A DNA stretch of 64,000 nt from Agriotes lineatus. Taxonomy: Eukaryota > Arthropoda > Insecta > Coleoptera > Elateridae. The DNA lies in the NCBI GenBank assembly GCA_940337035.1, contig CALNHX010002283.1, positions 62,001-126,000 on the forward strand. Direction: 5' to 3'. Position numbers and translations under genes: made by a program. Shown piece by piece: positions 44,377 through 55,349 of the stretch (positions are counted from its first letter, which is position 1; the number at the start of each line of letters is the position of its first letter). Under the pieces are notes generated by a model. The model did no database searches and was not told the DNA's origin. It saw nothing but the letters and a program-made list of their open reading frames with translations.

Positions 44377-44685
44377 ATAGTATATTATTATATGAGCGAT
44401 TATGACAGCCATTATTCACGAAGAGGACATTTGCGCCACAAGCCGAAGGCGCGTGGTGCAAGTCATCTGAGAATTATGACATTTGTGACAGCTGTTAACT
44501 TCAAAAGTCATTTAATAATAAGAATGAATTTTGTGATTGGCTACAACCTATTGAATAATGAAAATTGAATTTTCTGATTGGTTGCAATTTGCAAACTATT
44601 GAATAATGGAAATAGAATTTTATGATTGGCTGCAAACCGTGAATTATGAATCATAATTCATGGCCATTGTGCAGTAGGAGTAGAT
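44377..44685. repeat. AATAGTATATTATTATATG segment with hairpin and three direct repeats
   Basis: Starts with the shared AATAGTAT edge. A small hairpin TTTGCGCCAC/GTGGTGCAAG surrounds AAGCCGAAGGCGC. Three copies of a GAATTTT.TGATTGG(C/T)TGCAA-like unit follow. Confidence 0.6.
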
Positions 44686-45824
44686 AATAGTATATTATAC
44701 ATCAAGGTAGCGAATCGCAGTATTATAACCTGAGCGCATATTAGATACTGAGCGCGCAGCGCGAAGTATCTAAAGCGCGAAGGTTATAAGACGATTCGCT
44801 ACCGTGGTGTATATACTATTTTTTGCACTACCAAACAGCTTAATACCTAAATTCCCAACAAATTTCGAAAATATTTTAACTGTCAACCTGACAATACAGC
44901 TCTTTAAAACGTCAAAATTAAAATAGTCATATTTGGTAACTTAGCAATTTATTAGTTACCACGGTGAAAATTGTTTATTTTACTTTCTCTCCCTTGGTGG
45001 AGAAAATCAACTTCACGACCTAAAAATAGGCCAATAACGATGCGTTCTGAGACTAGTAGTGCAAAATAGTATATTATACATCAAGGTAGCGAAGCACAGT
45101 ATTATAACCTGAGCGCATATTAGATACTGAGCGCGCAGCGCGAAGTATCTAAAGCGCGAAGGTTATAAGACGATTCGCTACCGTGGTGTATATACTATTT
45201 TTTGCACTACCAAACGGCTTAATACCTAAATTCCCAACAAATTTCGAAAATATTTTAACTGTCAACCTGACAATGCAGCTCTTTAAAACGTCAAAATTAA
45301 AATAGTCATATTTGGTAACTTAGCAATTTATTAGTTACCACGGTGAAAATTGTTTATTTTACTTTCTCTCCCTTGGTGGAGAAAATCAACTTCACGACCT
45401 AAAAATAGGCCAATAACGGTGCGTTCTGAGACTAGTAGTGCAAAATAGTATATTATACATCAAGGTAGCGAAGCGCAGTATTATAACCTGAGCGCATATT
45501 AGATACTGAGCGCGCAGCGCGAAGTATCTAAAGCGCGAAGGTTATAACACGATTCGCTACCGTGGTGTATATACTATTTTTTTGCACTACCAAACAGCTT
45601 AATACCTAAATTCCCAACAAATTTCGAAAATATTTTAACTGTCAACTTGACAATACAGCTCTTTAAATCGTCAAAATTAAAATAGTCATATTTGGTAACT
45701 TAGCAATTTATTAGTTACCACGGTGAAAATTGTTTATTTTACTTTCTCTCCCTTGGTGGAGAAAATCAACTTCACGACCTAAAAATAGGCCAATAACGAT
45801 GCGTTCTGAGACTAGTAGTGCAAA
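44686..45824. repeat. Tandem array: three 379-bp palindrome-spacer units
   Basis: Palindromes at 44686-44820, 45065-45199 and 45444-45579 (GGTAGCGAA family) alternate with 244-bp spacers bounded by TTTTGCACTAC and GTAGTGCAAAA. Starts are exactly 379 bp apart, and the copies differ at only a few bases. The array lies in the leader of the LTR element. An inverted single unit is at 16571-16948. Confidence 0.9.
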
Positions 45825-45931
45825 AAATAATTTATTCACAGAATATTTAGGTGTTATAAAACTGTGTGGGTAATTTTGTCTGTAAGTACAAGCGCTTTGG
45901 TTTGAATCGAGTTGATAATAAAGAAGACAAC

Positions 45932-46835
45932 ATGGCCGATAAGCGTACAAGGAGGCAGAAGAAAAATGAAGAAGGAAAGGAAGAAGAGAAGCAAGCAGAA
46001 GAAACTGTGGAAATGTCAGAACCACCAACAGAAGAACAACGGCAAGAAGACCAGGCTGAAGAACAGCAGGCACAAGCTTCGAAAGAAGGAGCAGATTTAA
46101 GTTTAATTATGGAGGTGATGCTTCAAATGCGAAGCGAAGCAGAAGAACGTGAAAATAGGTTGAAAAAGGAAGCAGAAGAGCGAGAAAGAAGGGTACAAGA
46201 AGCAATCCGAAATGATGCAGAAGTACGTGAAAATAGAATGAGAATCGAAGCAGAAGAACGTGAAAATAGATTGAGAAGTGATGCAGAGGAGAGAGAAAGA
46301 AGGGTGCAAGAAGCAATCCGAAGTGATGCCGAAATATTGATTGTGGGTTTGAAAGAAGATTTCGATAGGATGCAGGTCAATAACAGAAAAGAATTGCAAG
46401 CTGAGATCGGTACCTTACAAAAAAAAATTAGAAGAATTTAAAGAAATGACAAAGATCGAAATAAGGCAGGAGCTGCAACAGGAAAGAAGAAGAAATAGAG
46501 GGCACGATTAAATTAGTAGAAACCAAGACACAAGAACAGCTAATACGGCATCAAGAAAGGATAGACCAGGAGTTAGGAAATTTCGAAAAGAAGGCAGATG
46601 AACGATGGGCCAAGGCGCAAGAAGCACAAAGCAGGAATGTAAATCATATTGCAATTGTGGACAACAGAATTACGCGGGAGCTACAAGGGGTACATGAGCA
46701 ATTACAACAAGTACACGAATACCCTGCAAGCGCTGCTACACCAACAATGAGCACCGAAATGATCCTAAGATTCGAAGAGAAGTACGGTGAATTGCCCGTG
46801 ATTTTTCTGGCGAAGTTGGATGATGTCATGCGAAC
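45932..46835 (+). pseudogene. gag of the Ty3/gypsy element, N-terminal part
   Basis: ATG at 45932 (MADKRTRRQKKNEEGKEEEK). A long charged coiled-coil of repeated E-R-E-N-R-L and E-R-R-V-Q-E-A-I units follows. The first frame stops at 46441. A one-base shift then continues the same charged helix, ending at the capsid-like block YGELPVIFLAKLDDVMR, where the hAT MITE interrupts at 46836. Function (structural polyprotein) is inferred from position. Confidence 0.7.
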
Positions 46836-47401
46836 TAGTGATGGGAAGTTTCGATACTTTTGCGGACTCGTTCATTCCAATCCCATTCCGCAAGTGGATC
46901 GAGTCCATCGGATTCGATCCTCGGATCGACATCGAAATTGAATGTGCATTTCAGACACCCGGGGTCCTCGGTCATTCCGGACCCGGAACGAACAACACGC
47001 GTATCTTTGTTTTGGTGAGTGGTCACGCAGTCGGTAATTCAGTATGTTTATATGTCTCAAACATCAATTGGGCACATACCAAGCCGCCAAAAGCCATAAA
47101 TCACTGATAACTGATAAAAAGCATGCAACTTCGGCCGTATCATGTGTCGCCTGTCAACGTCGAGCCTCTAAAACGAACACCATCATCATTTGCCGTTCCC
47201 CATCAACACATTGTATTGTATTCTGTATTGAAATGGATCGAATAACGGAATGCCAAAGGAATGAATGTCCGCGAGAATTGACGCCTCGCGACCTTTTCGT
47301 TCCTCGGAACGAATCCGGACCGAAACTTGGACTCGATCCAAATTGATCCTGCCGCGGATTCGATCCTTTGTATCGAATCCGACCGGATCGACACATCGCT
47401 A
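46836..47401. mobile_element. hAT MITE inserted in gag, 8-bp duplication
   Basis: Ends TAGTGATGGGAAGTTTCGA and inverted TAGCGATGTGTCGATCC; flanked by a perfect 8-bp ATGCGAAC duplication (46828-46835, 47402-47409). GATTCGATCC-like inverted motifs lie inside both ends. The TAG-TGATGGG end and 8-bp duplication are hAT hallmarks. No transposase. Confidence 0.88.
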
Positions 47402-48214
47402 ATGCGAACATTACCAACTGAGTGTAGGAAGCTGCAAATAATCAACATGGCCATGAGGTACAATGCAGAAATATGGCATAGTATCATTAAGAGTAAATAC
47501 ATGACCTATGAGGGATTTAAGGATTTGTTCATGCAGCAATACTGGAGTAATTCACACCAGGCCCAAGTCCGTACCGAATTAACTTCAGGCAAGTACGTGG
47601 AGAAGGGTAAGTCGAGAAAACTGTACGCCATGCACCGATATAATAAAGCGCAGTACCTAATATCCAAATTATCGGAAGAGGAAATTATACAGCACCTGTC
47701 AAGGCACCTAGAAACGGAGATCACAAGAGCAGTAGCCGTGCAGAACGTTAAAACATTAAAGGACTTATTGGAAATTGTAAGGAACTACGATTTAGCGGTG
47801 TACAAGGAAAAAGAAGTGAGTCCAAAGCCAGAGTATCGAAATTATAGTAAAAGGAAATTGGATCAAACATTTGAGAACAATTTTAGGCAAAATCGAAATA
47901 ATTTTAATAATAATCATAATAATTATGGCAGACAAGAAGGTCGCAACAATAACCGAAATTATGATCAACGAAGGAACTTTAGCAACAATTGGAACCAGAA
48001 CAGACATAATTTTAATAGGGGGGACAATCAAAGAAGAAATTATGACGAGCTGATCCATGAAAGAAGTAAGAAACGATGCCAGGAGATGGACATTAGTCAG
48101 CAACAAAGTCGACCTTATGTGAGCACAATGTTTGTTGAGCGAGGAGATGGGGATACGAACGATTTAAACCGAATTGAAATAGCAGAGGTGCACGAGGAGC
48201 CTTCGAGAGATTAA
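47402..48214 (+). pseudogene. gag C-terminal part (capsid and basic tail)
   Basis: In frame after the MITE duplication: RKLQIINMAMRYNAEIWHSI, then FKDLFMQQYWSNSHQAQVR, a gypsy-type capsid block, and a long Asn/Arg/Tyr-rich nucleocapsid-like tail (NNFNNNHNNYGRQ) without a CCHC zinc knuckle. The frame ends at 48214. Confidence 0.75.
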
Positions 48215-48548
48215 AAAAAAACTCAATTTATTTAAATACCCAACTCGCTAACTTTGCCATCTACGATAATTCGGGGGAATATTTATTAGAATAACGAGAA
48301 GATAAAGTTTTAAGCTCATGTTTACCGTTTATTAAATTGCAATTTTTAGGTCAATGCGCTAATTTATAGTGGAGCAATGGTTTTATTAGTACAATAAGTC
48401 CCAAGTCCTAGCTCATCATCTAAATGTCTTACAAAGTAATATAATTGAAGTAAATAAAATCGATTTATTGTCTGCAACAAGAAAGGAGATCTCTACGACA
48501 AGTAAAGTATTAGCAATAAAGATCAGTATAAATAAAAAAAGAGTATGA

Positions 48549-49179
48549 TGCCCGATTTTACATAGTATCTGCTTTAAATGTACAATTTGTGATAGGTGTC
48601 GATATTATTCAGCAAATAGAAATTAAAATAGATGAAATGCAAAAGTGTATGCAAATAACTAATATAATAAAGCCTTGGTTAAATCCCGAGTGCGGCGATC
48701 AAGAGCGTGAAAGTTGTTGCCTAGCTAAAATAAAAGCAGGAAATGATAAGAATTGTTGCCTAGCCGAAGTGCATGAGACGAGATAATTAATATGGGAAGC
48801 TGTAGAAATATACAGGGTGGTATAATTATAAATAGTTGTACGATCATGGAAGGAATGCTGGATGATGAACAGATAGGGAGTGATTACTTACAATATAAAA
48901 GCAGAATTATGAGCGAAGAATATGGAAATATTAAATCAGAAAACAGGACAAGCAACGAAATATTGCCATAAACTTGTTGTAGACGAAACGATGGGCTTCA
49001 AGAGTAAAACATATCCAATACCGTTTGCTAAGCGCGAGAAAGTGAAACATGAGTCACAGAAGATGTTAGCTGACGATGTAATAGAGCATTCGAAAACGAA
49101 CTTCGTTAATCCGATGGTGGTGGTAAAGAAGAACGATGGTAGTCTTAGGTTAGGTTTAGACGCACGTAGAATAGGTTAG
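48549..49179 (+). pseudogene. pol remnant: protease tail and reverse transcriptase start
   Basis: SALNVQFVIGVDIIQQI at about 48560-48620 fits the end of a retroviral-type aspartic protease. KMLADDVIEHSKTNFVNPMV and VVKKNDGSLRLGLDARRI (49040-49175) is the opening block of gypsy reverse transcriptase. The catalytic domains, RNase H and integrase are missing up to the 3' LTR, so about 3 kb has been lost. Confidence 0.75.
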
Positions 49180-49433
49180 TTTAGATTTGAATAAATGTTG
49201 GGACACTCTTGTTAGGATAGTTTAGTTAGGATAGGATAGGAATTAGTTAGGATTTATTATTGAACAGAATTTTGAAAGAAGTTGAATGTCAGATTGGGCT
49301 GATTAAAAGAGAGATTGGAGTCATGCAATAAAAATTGTGATAATTAAAATGACAACGCATGCAAATCAACGTATGCTGAGAAATAACACCCATGCGTAGT
49401 AGTTTGAATTCTCAAAATTTAGGGGAATAACTA

Positions 49434-49721
49434 TGAGATGGTTTTAAGCTCACAATTTAGCTCTGTATGCAGTGAGAAATATTGAATAAAGTCAATTAAA
49501 GCACAGAGTTGAAATATTTTATTTAATTGCAATTCGATAAAATATAGAAAGGGGCAATTAACCATTTTATTAACGTATAATAAATACATTTCATTTTGAT
49601 TAGCCTAAACTACTGACAGGCAAAGTTTGCACAATAAAAATACCCTGAGTAGTACAGTGATTTGCCCTGATTATTATTTTCTATTTAAAGAAATCCTTTT
49701 ACAGTTAAGGTAGTCAGCTCA
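49434..49721 (+). repeat. 3' LTR (uninterrupted)
   Basis: 288 bp, TGAGATGG...GTCAGCTCA, preceded by a purine-rich tract and followed by ATAT. Confidence 0.88.
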
Positions 49722-50040
49722 ATATATGCCAAGAATGCTCTAACTTAACAACCATAGGAGATACGTAGGGTTCTATAATTCACTCCCGAGTCTTTAGGGG
49801 TTAATTACGGAAAAATATTGAATGTGTGTTTATGGATTTGTATGGGAAACCTCTGTAAGCTAAAACCAAATCCATATCTCATCGGGTCTAAGACACATTC
49901 AGGAATTCGCGAAAACACAGTTTACCCCTTTTTACCACCTTAGATGGATCCTTGGCATCATTGAAGGAATATGCTCCCCGAATTTCATGTCACTTGATCC
50001 AACAGTTTGGGTTGGGCGGTGATGAGTATTCAGGACAAGC
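49722..50040. other. No gene seen
   Basis: Unassigned sequence between the LTR element and a MITE. Confidence 0.4.
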
Positions 50041-50051
50041 TCCTTTATATA

Positions 50052-50325
50052 CAGGGTGATTCATAAGTATGGCGGTTAAATTAAATAGGTATATACTGAC
50101 CTGAGTAAAAGCACATTGCACTAAAAATTAATCGCACCTGTTCAAACATTGTTGATACAAGTTGATTCCAGTGACCGTCAATCAGTTTAAGCAAGTAAAT
50201 GTGTTATTTTTCGGTGGGATTATTAATTTTTGAGTTATAGTTGATTATGCAAAGTTGTTCCGTTTGATGTCCTCTAACTACCCTTAAGTTTAATGAACAT
50301 ACTTCTGAATTACCCTGTATATAGA
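50052..50325. mobile_element. Mariner-type MITE (TACAGGGTGATTCATAAGTA)
   Basis: Left TACAGGGTGATTCATAAGTA, right TACTTCTGAATTACCCTGTA, TA flanks, about 270 bp, non-coding. Confidence 0.75.
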
Positions 50326-50329
50326 TTAT

Positions 50330-51345
50330 TATTGTTGGTTGAATTCGTGTATAGCCTGGGTGTTTCAAGTTTTAACCTCGAACTTTCTATTTAGTGTGCT
50401 GAATAACATAAAAGTGTTCTATGCCGGCTGAATGATGTTTACGTGCAACAAGAGCTTAACCACAAATAGCCCAGGAAATAAAGGGAAGATGTAGGGAATA
50501 ATTAAGGGAAATATGACTTTTGACCAGTTATTAGAACAGTATAAGAGACATATTTTCTCACAACTCTCCATCTCTCCCCATTTGTGCACCCCTCCCACCA
50601 CCGTACCACCCAAACTTTACATCTGCAGACTTTTAAAAACTGCCATATATCTGCATTAGCAAGAGTCGGAATGAAGCAAAGTTTCTTTGTTTTAATCCTT
50701 AAATGATGTACCAGACACTTTTTATCCAATATTTAGCAAATAGTGATGAAAAGTACATTACATTGATAGGCGAAAAAAAATTATAATTTCATCAGTTTCA
50801 GTTTTACAGAAGCATTTTTTCTCGAAATTAGAAAAAATCCTGTATAAAACACGTTAGGAAATGCGATTTAGTGTAACTAGTAATTTCATTAATTTGAAGT
50901 TGAAACGAGTGAAAAAGAAATCTGTGAAAACTTCCCTCGCAAGTGGAAGTTGTGATACTAAAATTTGTGAAAAATCAAAGGAAAGTAGGGGTAAAAATAT
51001 CTTAACGTTCTTAATATTACTGAAACAATAAAAGGAAACACTTGATAATGCGAGTTACATCAATTTGCAAATAAAAAACCATTGCAGGCGGAGTATTTGA
51101 ACTCGGCCTCTCCGAAAGCGATTTGAACGCTTGGCAAGAGCCCGTGCGCACCCGCCCCTTGCTCTCATTTTGCCACGAAGGATGCTTCTTCTCATCTGCG
51201 GGATGCGACTGGGTTATATACAACACGCTTATCGCTGCCCATTTATATCTCTTTTACAACATTTACCTGTATCTGTTGGGTTCCATTTTCGTCAAGGGTA
51301 AATACTGAGCTATGTATAAATTATTACTGGTATCTATTACTTAGA
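50330..51345. other. No gene seen
   Basis: AT-rich stretch without a recognisable gene or element boundary. Confidence 0.4.
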
Positions 51346-51349
51346 AAGA

Positions 51350-51540
51350 AGCCGTGTAGCGCAGTTGGTACAGCGCTAGACTTGCATTAAGCAAGTCCAC
51401 GGTTGGAATCCCACGGTGGGCGGAATTTTTCCGCAGTTGGATACCAAATTAATTATGCTCTACTCGGAACCACAGACCTAAGAGATAGAGTAACAAGGAA
51501 CACATCACCAGCACACACACCTAACACAATGGTTGCCGTA
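51350..51540 (+). repeat. tRNA-derived SINE, partial copy
   Basis: The head GCCGTGTAGCGCAGTTGGTA (A box) and CCACGGTTGGAATCCCACG (B box) form a tRNA-like fold with a 7-base anticodon loop CATTAAG. The body GGAATTTTTCCGCAGTTGG and CTACTCGGAACCACAGACCT matches the longer copy at 53385-53757. Confidence 0.8.
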
Positions 51541-51639
51541 TGTCCATGTTTTTTAGAAAATTATCTATAACGTAAGATTTCGAAAATTGTTTTTCAGAAA
51601 TGGTTTTTAAACAATAATTTTGTAGATTTTGCTGGCACT

Positions 51640-52160
51640 TCTAAACCATGTCGTTGCATAAATTCCATAATTTCACATTTTTTACTATTTGAATTTGGAA
51701 TCTTCTCATCTTGACGGCTGTGGTATGAAGCATTATCTATTCTATAACTACTACTACTGAATTTTTTGGTAATTTTGGTATCAATAGATTTTTAAACCAA
51801 ATTTCAAACAATTCTGCATTAATATTGCAGTGGTAATTTGCAGAACAATTTTTAGTATTTTTAGCAGAAGTAGCAGTGCTCCATCAACCCATCCATTTTT
51901 ACTTCCAGATTGCAAAATTATAACACGTTTGCCACGAGAAACCAGAGTATCCAAACATTTTTTTTTATGAATCCACCCATCCTGTTTGTATCATATCATA
52001 AGTATTGTTTTGTCTAAATAAAACATGGGTATTGTTTCGTCTAAATAAAAAAATCTCCTTCTCTTCTGATCTAAATTTTCTTATAGAGCCAATAAATTTG
52101 ATTGTGTGAGTAGTAACTCTAAAAGATTGTGTGACAAACATCACTTTGACTTCAACAGGC
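51640..52160 (-). pseudogene. IS630/Tc1-like DDE_3 transposase relic
   Basis: Minus-strand blocks: LVSRGKRVIILQSGSKNGWV then DGALLLLLK, followed by LLIPKLPKNSVVVVI and a SYHSRQDEKIPNSNSKK-like segment. These match the H-A-G..G-F/W-V..G-A-L-L and L-I-P-N-L-P..S-V-I-V-I-D-N-A-x-Y-H catalytic region of an insect IS630/Tc1-like group. Frameshifts and a stop break it. An N-terminal piece of the same group is at 54370-55309. Confidence 0.7.
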
Positions 52161-52429
52161 CGTGCTTGGGGCTATAAATAACTACAGCTAGGGGTTGGCG
52201 ATTTTTTGCGAACGAAGGGGCAAGTGTTGACCCAGATGTGGGAATGTTTTCTGTGTCTGCCTGTGAATGTTACATTTTAGATTTCAGATAACGTGCGTTA
52301 AAAGAAAGACGTTATCGAGAGGACTTTGAACTAGATTTTGTAATACGACTGCGTGTCGGTGACTATTCAACGCTATAACAAAATCTGGTGTGATATACAC
52401 ACACAACTTCCTTTTACGGTGATATTTTT

Positions 52430-52995
52430 TTAAGCATTTGACAAACATTTTCAAAAATTACAAATTCTACAAAAACCGTACAAAATAGAGCGTTAGTTGA
52501 AGAGACAAATTTTCTTTATAAGTTCAAAAATGTAATAATATACCGGGTGTTCTATTTGAAATATGATTTAATTTAAAAAAAAACAAACACATTTTAGAGG
52601 CATTCAACTGGAAAATCACCAATCTCACATCAATACACATTAAAAAGTAATAAAAACGTAAGGTTTGAAAAAAATCGTTAGCCGTTTTTGAAAAAATCGA
52701 AAAAAAACTGAAAAATCACAAGAGTAAACCCATACTTCTGGTTATGTGATTTTCCTCAAAAGCTTGCTGTCGCATCTACATAGTACACAAAACTTATATA
52801 TGAAGTTTCAACGCCATACCTCTTTTCGTTTTTGAGATATTATGTTCACAGGCAGACAGACAGACACACAGACCAATGAATAAAAATATGTTTTTTGGGT
52901 TCAGGGGGACTCTTAAAACGTGAAGATCTGTTGAAAACTCAATTTCGAATTTTTGGGGTGAATCCAATACTTCCTTTATTGTAAAAGGAAGTAAT
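52430..52995. repeat. AAGGAAGTATTGGATTCA dispersed repeat, inverted copy
   Basis: Inverted relative to 25840-26465; the right edge AATACTTCCTTTATTGTAAA carries the terminal hairpin. The frame 52794-53006 is a by-product. The copy lacks the extra ATCGATCGAT palindrome. Confidence 0.75.
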
Positions 52996-52999
52996 AAGC

Positions 53000-53384
53000 C
53001 AATCATATTTCAGGCATTTGCTTTTTTCAACCAATAACAACAGTATATCACTGAATATTGGGCACCATGCAAAATATTCACAAAACAATGTACTTACTCA
53101 AAAACTAAGTGGCCTTGTTGCGAAATATCACTTAACTCAAGAATAAACACTAACTATTCTTTGGCTTAACAACGATGTTTTGTCCTTAGCGATATTGCTA
53201 GGTTACGTAAAACTAAACACCAACAAACTGTGTAAACAAAGTTTGCCTCGCGTTAAACATTTTAAAATGTTGTTTTTTGGAAGTATCTCACTGAATTTAA
53301 TTGAGAATGAATCATTGTATTTTATGGTTATGTATTAATATTGTTAAATAGTCGTCCCAAATACCACTCGAAGTGGATATGTAT
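53000..53384. other. No gene seen
   Basis: Short unassigned AT-rich sequence. Confidence 0.4.
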
Positions 53385-53757
53385 GTATGTATGTATTATC
53401 TGTAACCGCATTTACCTTGCGGTGTAGAAGCTGGTGCTTTATGCGCTGGAATCTGACGGTACAATGCTCAACTTGCCCCGGATTCGGGATACAGAGTTGG
53501 AGCGCGCCTTTGGTGCTTGCGCAGCAACCATTGTGTGATGTGTGTGTCTTGGTGTTGTGTTGACCTTGTAACTTTATCTCTTAGGTGTGTGGTTCTGAGT
53601 AGAGCACAGTTAATTTGGTGCCCAACTGTGAATGGTCTCACCGAGCCCAATTCCAATCGCCAAGGCTGCGGAAAAATTCCGACTCCCTCGGGATTCGAAC
53701 CGAGGACTTGCTTAATGCAAGCCTGGCGTTTACCCAACTGCGCCACGCGGCTTCTTG
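53385..53757 (-). repeat. tRNA-derived SINE, full-length copy with (ATAC)n tail
   Basis: On the minus strand: GAAGCCGCGTGGCGCAGTTGG (A box), anticodon arm around GCTTGCATTAAGCAAG, B box GGTTCGAATCCCGAG, a body of about 280 bp, and a 3' tail of ATAC repeats at about 53385-53398. Length about 370 bp. The fold suggests a tRNA origin; I cannot assign the amino acid with confidence. Confidence 0.85.
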
Positions 53758-53759
53758 TG

Positions 53760-54340
53760 AATATATATTTTTTAAATATTTTGCCATTTAGTACATAGAA
53801 ATTATTGTAAATTTCACTCAACAAAATCACATTTAAACGTCACTCATTTTTGATATGAGTTTGTTTCGTGAAATTTAAACGCAATAATTTACATGGAAAC
53901 GGCAAAATATTTGTCAAAAATATATCCACTACTTATGGAATTACCCTTGATTATTACATCGCTACATCGCTCTACCCAGAATTCAACGCGCTCGGTCACT
54001 TGAGTTGTCAGTTGTCAAAGTGAGGTTGTGTACATACCTTTGAATATAACAAAAAAATTACCAGTTTGACCTAGTATGGCGGCCCCCTATACCTTTCTTA
54101 TGAGTATGGTACATAATTTCCGTCTGAGGTTTAGGGACCTTGTCTATAGATTACAACAAAAATTAGCCTTGCCGCTTAAAAAAAATTATTTCATTAACAA
54201 TTTTTAAAAGCCGCCGTTAATATTTGTAACCGCAGTTCGGCTGACATACTTGCGTTTTTGACACTAGCTTGGGCAATATAAAAAGGTTTACTACCTACCG
54301 AGCCTGCCGCTATGACTAGTAATTCAGGTGTTATGGGCTG
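53760..54340. other. No gene seen
   Basis: AT-rich unassigned sequence. Confidence 0.4.
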
Positions 54341-54520
54341 TTGGTCTTTTATTGTTACTATAATTTGATTTTTTTCTGGGTGAGCCGAAACACTTTAGAA
54401 GCTATTATAAAAACAAAAAGCGAAAATTCACAAACAGGATCCTCTGGCAAACGCAACAAAACTGATGTTTTTACAAATTTCATGTTCCGAAAAGACCTGC
54501 AACCACTAATTTGGCAATAC

Positions 54521-55092
54521 TGTTACGTTTTTTTACGCTCGGGCTATTTAAAAATTATACGACGTTTCTTGTATTAAACATTTATTTACAACTATTAATT
54601 ATTATTATTTACAAACACACGAATTAACAAGGCAGAACACGAATTACTTATAAACTACAGGCACTATTTCTAACAACGATACATTTATTTATTTATATGC
54701 GCTGGATTAAACATCAATTATTTATTTGGCTATTTACGACTTAAACACTAACGATTTATATGGTTATTTATCTGTTATTTATTTCACTTGGGTTATATAC
54801 ACACGGTTCATTTATATGGGAGCTCTACGCGCTTCGCTGCCGAATTCGAACTGATGAGAACTGCTGCGGGCGTGTATTTATATTGCCAGATAGTTCCTTC
54901 TGGAAAACGTCTCGAGTTCGCTCGACCTTTCTGGCAACTCTCACGTGTCACGCGCAAGGTCGTTTCTGGAATGTTCGGGAAGGCTGACTCATGCCGTCTC
55001 ATGCAGCTGGTTCCAAGGTCGTTCTGCAATGCTGTCGCACGGGACGCTGAGTCATATTTCTGGGGCGATGGCCCAGCCCCAGGATCGTTACA
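54521..55092 (-). mobile_element. Solo LTR with 4-bp duplication
   Basis: TGTTACG...CGTTACA, 572 bp, flanked by ATAC at 54517-54520 and 55093-55096. No second LTR or internal region is present, so it is probably the product of LTR-LTR recombination. Orientation minus is inferred from the promoter it carries. Confidence 0.85.
54849..54981 (-). promoter_or_regulatory. Heat-shock-type promoter in the solo LTR
   Basis: Minus strand, upstream to downstream: four alternating pentamers TTCnnGAAnnTTCnnGAA with perfect spacing at 54964-54981 (read TTCTGGAATGTTCGGGAA on the plus strand); a further TTCTGGAA pair at 54898-54905; TATAAATA at 54882-54875; and the arthropod initiator TCAGTT at 54854-54849. 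The first T of the TATA box lies 30 bases before the initiator A. The order and spacing match hsp70-type insect promoters. Confidence 0.75.
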
Positions 55093-55349
55093 ATACAATG
55101 AAAAAAACGAATATTTTACTTTGCACAGGCTTTTGGCAGATCCGCGAGAACAATTGGAATTTAAAGGGGGGCGTACAACGTTATACAAAATTATAAAGTT
55201 AATGGGTTACAAACACAGGGAGGTAACTGGTCGTAAAATTTTATGTGAACGAAAGCATGTTGTTGCAGCAAAAATTACTTTTCTGAGAAAATGTTTACAA
55301 CTTCGATGATTATTCAATAGTAATATCCCAAGTGCATTAAAATAGCCGA

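Larger units (their letters stand above)
43608..49721 (+). mobile_element. Ty3/gypsy LTR retrotransposon with deleted pol
   Basis: LTRs TGAGATGG...GTCAGCTCA at 43608-44262 (655 bp including a 365-bp insert) and 49434-49721 (288 bp). Flanking ATAT on both sides is a candidate 4-bp target duplication. A TGGCGTCCCAAGGTG primer-binding-site candidate begins at 44266, 3 bp after the 5' LTR, and a purine tract (AATTTAGGGGAATAA) precedes the 3' LTR. Inside are a palindrome array (44377-45824), gag, a trace of protease and the first residues of reverse transcriptase; the rest of pol is absent. It is non-autonomous. Confidence 0.85.
54370..55309 (+). pseudogene. IS630/Tc1-like transposase N-terminus split by a solo LTR
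   Basis: TGSSGKRNKTDVFTNFMFRK precedes the LTR. After it come YFTLHRLLADPREQLEFKGG and TTLYKIIKLMGYKHREVTGR then KILCERKHVVAAKITFLRK, the helix-turn-helix region of the group whose catalytic part is relic at 51640-52160. The frame ends at 55309. The 572-bp LTR at 54521-55092 interrupts the block. Confidence 0.7.

Noticed and set aside
44686..45824. CRISPR-like or bacterial integron array
   Set aside because: Repeat unit is a 135-bp palindrome with 244-bp near-identical spacers in an insect genome; only the architecture is similar.
54788..55092. Start of the 173-residue frame as a gene
   Set aside because: The N-terminal half is solo-LTR sequence; only the part after 55096 is transposase.
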